In this document: piece after piece, positions 18,712-22,220 of the stretch
How the letters are laid out: each line of letters starts with the position of its first letter
Numbering within the stretch: the stretch's first letter is position 1
Assembly: GCA_028565635.1 (NCBI GenBank)
Contig: JAOXYB010090385.1
Span: 1 to 22,220, forward strand
Source of the DNA: Phoronis ovalis
Lineage: Eukaryota; Phoronida; Phoronidae
DNA length: 22,220 nucleotides
Direction of reading: 5' to 3'
The notes under the pieces: generated by a model
Seen by the model: only the letters and a program-made list of their open reading frames with translations
Database searches by the model: none
What the model was told of the DNA's origin: nothing
Position numbers and translations under genes: made by a program

Positions 18712-21700
18712 GTAAGGTTTTGTGCACGTTGTATACATAAAAGATACATGTATAGTTGTGTAACGTTATTGTGAAAAGGGATTCTTGAAGAGAAAGGCGG
18801 ATACTTTTAACCACAATACTTACACGAATGCTCTCTTTATTTGTGATATCTTCCAAATGATTTTATGGCTCTAGTGTGACAATTATCTAGAACTCATAAT
18901 GGGCAATCGGGTAAGGATGCAAAACTTAATATAGTTTAATTTAAGCAATCTCGTAACACACCTATGTGATTCGCTAGTGTACCACCAAAGTTTTCTGTTT
19001 TATGCATGCGACAATCTGTATCACTTGACTGACTGTTATATGCAACAAAAGCACCCACGGAATCTGTTTCCTTAATATCCGTTCCCCAGACCAGTCTGGA
19101 TGGCTAGCACACCTTACTGAAATGGGTAATTCACCTGCAATGGGAGCAGGTCCACTTTCTAAAGCAATGCCGCTAAATGATTTATTTAAGCATGACGAAC
19201 ATTTTTCAGCTGGCTGATACAGTTTTGTCGCATATTCAGCTGACTATATTGTGAATTATAAATAAAGAACTTGCAGGTGAATGGGGAACAGAGATGGCTT
19301 TCCAAGCTACACCAACAAACAGTTTATCTAAGTATGAAATATGTAAAACTATGTTGGTTGCTGTATAAAAAATATACTCATTGGGTGCTTCTGGTGCAAA
19401 TATATGCTTTTACTGGAGCTGGTATTGTTTCAGAGTGTTTCCTTTGAAAACGTAGGGACACAAATTACATGAAATTCCCAACATAGCTCACTGGTGGCGA
19501 AATCAAAGAAATAGTATACATAATTATTTTAGTCAATGACATTTTCTTATTTGCGGCGGCACAAAAGTTGTCATGAGGCTTTGCCATGGTAAAAAATGCA
19601 AATATAACACACAAGGTAAGCATGAATAATTGCCAAAAATAATTCTGCCATTCTGTAGATGTCATCTCTACCAGTGACATTTTATCAAATTTAGATGGTT
19701 AGCTTACTCAAACATAAAGAACTGATTTTGAAATCATAATTGAATGTCACAATTGGTTGGATATAAAAACATCGTTTAATACTGACCCAAATCGTCTTAA
19801 CGCCAAACTCTAAAAGTCTCTTTTGTAAACCATTATTAGGATTAATTTTAACTTTTAAGAATAGTATTATATCTAGACTAATTATGGCGCTACATCTATG
19901 TTGGTTAGCAGATGTAAGAAAAAAATTAATAGAAAATTTAAAACATATATATAATTGAGTAAATTTTCGAAAGATATGTTGCTTTAGCACTAAAATAAGA
20001 ACGAAGAAGTGGCTGTTATGTATAGGTTAACATTGTTCTGCTTAGTTCCTTTCATACTGTATATTATATCTGTATCATGTACCACTCCCGTATCATGTAC
20101 CACTGGAACACTGATATCATTGCAAATCTTTAATTTTACCTAGTTACGATATAAAATAATGTTAGAACACATTGATAAGATATAATTACAGCCAGATAGA
20201 ATATAATATGTTCCACTGTTCCACGAGAAAAGTTGAAACCTGGTTTAATCAATGCAAGGCATACAAACAATTAAAGCTTTTGTTTCTATCACGACACTTC
20301 ATCAAAGCTGGCGACCTCTGGCGATTTTTCCTTTTCATCTTACCAATGTTGTCCTTGCATACATTTCTCAAGTAGTATGAATGTAGTTAACATAAGGTAA
20401 GACGAAGGTAATCTTCAACACAAATGTCCTTGTCCTAACGAGCTCGAGACAACCTAGGCTGTTTATCAATACTGGAGCAACTAGTAAGTATATCACTAGA
20501 TGATCTTTTATATAATAGTGTCAACAAATTGATTGTCAATCGACTAATATTTACGTTTTTTTTCTCAGCGTTAACTTTATTGGTGCTGCCATTCATGTTT
20601 ATCACCGCCATTCATCAAGATTGGATATTTGCACAGTTTTGGTGTCAAGCTCAAGGCTTTATAGCTACCATGTTGTTTGTGACGTCTACCTTTACATTAC
20701 TAGTGGTATCTGCAGATAGATATTACGCTATCGTTTCCCCTTTACGTTATCCTCGCTTATTTACGTCGACACGTGGATATGTCATTGTAGCGTTGACGTG
20801 GATAGTTGGTATAGCTGTTGCTCTCCCACCAGTGTTCAGGTGGGGCGAGTATAAATATCAAAGAGGAAAAGTATCTTGTGCGATTGTATGGAGTAGCAAA
20901 TCAGAACTTCAAGGATACGGACTATTTTTTTCAATCGCCGGCTTTGGTGTTCCGACCTTGGTGATGACCTGGTGCTATTGTGGAATATTTAGAGCCGCCG
21001 TATCACACTATAATCGATCAAATCGTGTGTTACCAGTTTCAAATTCAGACCCTGACTTGAACACTGAAGTTGAAACGTCCACAATAGCTGGTATTATTAC
21101 AAGACGACAAAGTATAAGAAACGGAGGTTCGAGAAGACAGGATTGCAAAGCGGCAAGAACTTTGTTGCTAATCGCCATGTCATTCCTGTCTTGCTGGGTG
21201 CCTTATTTTATAATGTCTGGAATAGAAGCAAACGATACAATTATAGATGATAGATTTGAAACTGCGGCCATATGGATGGCATATTGCACTTGTGTGCTGA
21301 ATCCGTGTATTTATGGATACCTCAATCGTATCATGAGAACTGAGATGGGAAGACTTTTGAAGTTTAACAGAAATGAAATATCCTCATCCACAGGACCAGA
21401 TAGTGAAGATGCAATTTCAACAACATACACACATCTTTCTGCTCTAAGAAACACTAGAAGCAATTCGATCGTTTCGCGACTGTCAGCCCGGTCTTCAAGA
21501 TACCCATCAATTTCTGTTATTGAAATGGACACTATAGCAGAGAGAAGCGAGGAAGCTTTACTGCAAAATTATGAGACAATTAATGACATACGTCCATCTC
21601 AGGCACTTACTGAACAGTGTAGCAATTCTGATGGGACAGATAACCTACATGCTGAAACTAAACCGAGAAGTTCTAGATTATTATCGTCCACTTCAGTGTT

Positions 21701-21914
21701 GTCTTCGGGGCGTATATTGCCATATTTTCCGAGCCATTGTGTAAATAATGAGAAAAAGTCGGTGGATTTTAACCTAGGAGATGACGATGTATTGCCCAAA
21801 ACGTGTGCAACGTCAAGTGAACGAGAAGTTATCATGTCTCCTATAGCATTAATGAAAGATAGCCAACCTGACATGTCGGCAGAGACTGATAACAGTGTTG
21901 GTAGAGCTTCTTAA
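18480..21914 (+). CDS. GPR161: class A GPCR, GPR161-like, complete (525 aa, two coding exons)
   Basis: Joining 18480-18711 and 20569-21914 across a GT-AG phase-1 intron restores helix 2 (NLAICDI-A-LTLLVLPF) and gives 525 residues. Seven helices lie at about 33-56, 66-90, 101-127, 147-168, 193-217, 272-297 and 305-329. Signatures seen: GN at helix 1 (N48), D76, C103 with C181 in loop 2, DRY 127-129, W155, P206, CWVP 286-289 and NPCIY 322-326. N20 is a sequon in the short outer N terminus. YKKPHLLTVS, LVLPF, WIF--FWC, DCKAARTLL and FETAAIWM resemble GPR161 as I recall it. GPR161 is a constitutively Gs-coupled ciliary receptor that represses Hedgehog signalling. Absent are the VKARK-type ciliary motif in loop 3 and an evident PKA-anchoring helix in the 195-residue Ser-rich tail. 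RRQS (256-259) is a good PKA-type site. There is no Asp at 3.32 (A110) and no helix-7 lysine (Y316), which argues against amine receptors and opsins. Class is certain; the GPR161 name is likely. Confidence 0.85.
19041..19398. repeat. nested inverted repeats, possible degenerate foldback element
   Basis: TGCAACAAAAGCACCCA (19041-19057) is mirrored by TTGGGTGCTTCTGGTGCA (19381-19398) with a few mismatches. Inside, ATTCACCTGCAA (about 19129-19140) is mirrored by TTGCAGGTGAAT (about 19272-19283). The roughly 360-bp span with nested arms suggests an old non-autonomous element in the GPCR intron. The intervening bases are not clearly paired. Confidence 0.5.
20072..20104. repeat. 15-bp direct repeat with 3-bp spacer
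   Basis: GTATCATGTACCACT occurs at 20072-20086 and 20090-20104, separated by CCC. Confidence 0.95.
20569..21914 (+). CDS. GPR161: GPR161-like, exon 2 (helix 2 to C terminus)
   Basis: Two bases complete the Ala codon split by the intron, then 447 codons follow to TAA (21912-21914). The exon carries the rest of helix 2, helices 3-7, a loop 3 of about 50 residues, and a long cytoplasmic tail. The tail has no helix-8 palmitoylation cysteine. It is rich in Ser/Thr and RxxS motifs (for example RNTRSNS and RLSARSSRYPS), so it is likely heavily phosphorylated. A KKSVDF motif near 473-478 faintly recalls the PKA site in the vertebrate GPR161 tail. Confidence 0.95.
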
Positions 21915-22220
21915 AAGTAAGCGCTTATTTAATGTAACATAGGTGTGTTAGTTGTATTGTTATCTTTGTAAAATCACCGTAAAATATTTTTGGAGTCAAA
22001 TAAAACAACATTTTGAAAACAGTAGTGAGTCATGTTCGCTGTCCAAGAGACATACCACATATAAAACTTATTAATCTCCGGTCACTTTGTTTATTTTTTC
22101 TTTTCAACGTTTTATCACTATAACTGGCGCAGGCACTCACGCCGTCTTACATTAAGTAATTGACTAGGGCAGATCGCATATGAAGGAAACGCGAATTGTT
22201 CAGTTCATTGTCTTTGTTAT
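21915..22220. other. 3' flank of the GPCR gene
   Basis: This holds the short 3' UTR and about 200 bases of downstream sequence in which I recognise nothing else. Confidence 0.6.
21999..22004 (+). terminator. polyadenylation signal AATAAA for the GPCR gene
   Basis: A canonical AATAAA lies 84 bases past the stop codon, followed by a T/G-containing stretch near 22020-22035. It gives a 3' UTR of about 100 bases. Confidence 0.6.

Larger units (their letters stand above)
18712..20568 (+). other. GPR161-like intron 1 (1,857 bp)
   Basis: This phase-1 intron starts with GTAAGG and ends in a strong pyrimidine tract, TTTTTTTTCTCAG. It contains a degenerate foldback at 19041-19398 and a short direct repeat at 20072-20104. 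A 71-codon minus-strand frame (19465-19680) carries one hydrophobic segment but has no other support. The final 40 intron bases stay open in frame with exon 2, so the frame can be misread as starting at 20529. Confidence 0.85.

Noticed and set aside
20529-20568. In-frame extension of GPCR exon 2 starting at 20529
   Set aside because: These bases form the pyrimidine tract and acceptor. Splicing from 18711 restores helices 1 and 2, which the unspliced frame lacks, and the frame's first codon is ATT, not ATG.
21311-21874. Minus-strand ORFs under GPCR exon 2
   Set aside because: They are shadows of the receptor's C-terminal coding sequence.
18480-21914. Opsin or biogenic-amine receptor identity
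   Set aside because: There is no retinal-binding lysine in helix 7 (Y316 at 7.43) and no Asp at 3.32 (A110).

Overview
The window is eukaryotic nuclear DNA, most likely from a marine invertebrate. It is A+T-rich (about two thirds by eye). Coding sequence is broken by GT-AG introns, gene spacing is wide, and both supported genes end at AATAAA signals. Several non-autonomous, terminally inverted DNA elements sit in the non-coding part. The palindrome TACATGTA occurs seven times, which in my impression suits a mollusc or another lophotrochozoan, but I cannot fix the phylum.

Two protein-coding genes are well supported, both on the + strand. (1) At 3596-7575, six exons encode the C-terminal 272 residues of a secreted collagen/C1q-like hormone of the C1QTNF12 (adipolin) / erythroferrone family. 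The exons carrying the signal peptide were not found and probably lie upstream of the window. (2) At 18480-21914, two exons encode a complete 525-residue class A GPCR that most resembles GPR161. It has all the usual class A signature residues, but it lacks the ciliary-targeting and PKA-anchoring motifs known from vertebrate GPR161. A run of five short upstream ORFs precedes its start codon.

Layout: 1-263, possible end of a hAT-type element; 264-3595, non-coding with a 3 x 38-bp tandem array, a 34-bp-stem hairpin and a duplicated intron 3' end; 3596-7606, the C1QTNF12-like gene; 7880-8128, a 249-bp palindromic element; 8770-8932, an 81-bp tandem duplication; 10433-10732, an unexplained minus-strand open frame; 11377-11838, a 462-bp MITE-like element with about 44-bp terminal inverted repeats; 12397-12682, a TATA box plus a small ORF that may be an unrecognised first exon; 12683-18295, mostly empty with a doubtful transposon-like fragment at 15501-15806; 18296-22004, the GPCR gene; then non-coding to the end.

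Nothing suggests that the two genes act in one pathway. They lie about 11 kb apart in the same orientation, separated by repeats and apparently empty DNA. I found no convincing new multi-gene system. The most interesting leads are the unusual motif set of the GPCR, its uORF cascade, the two foldback elements and the candidate small gene at 12.4 kb.
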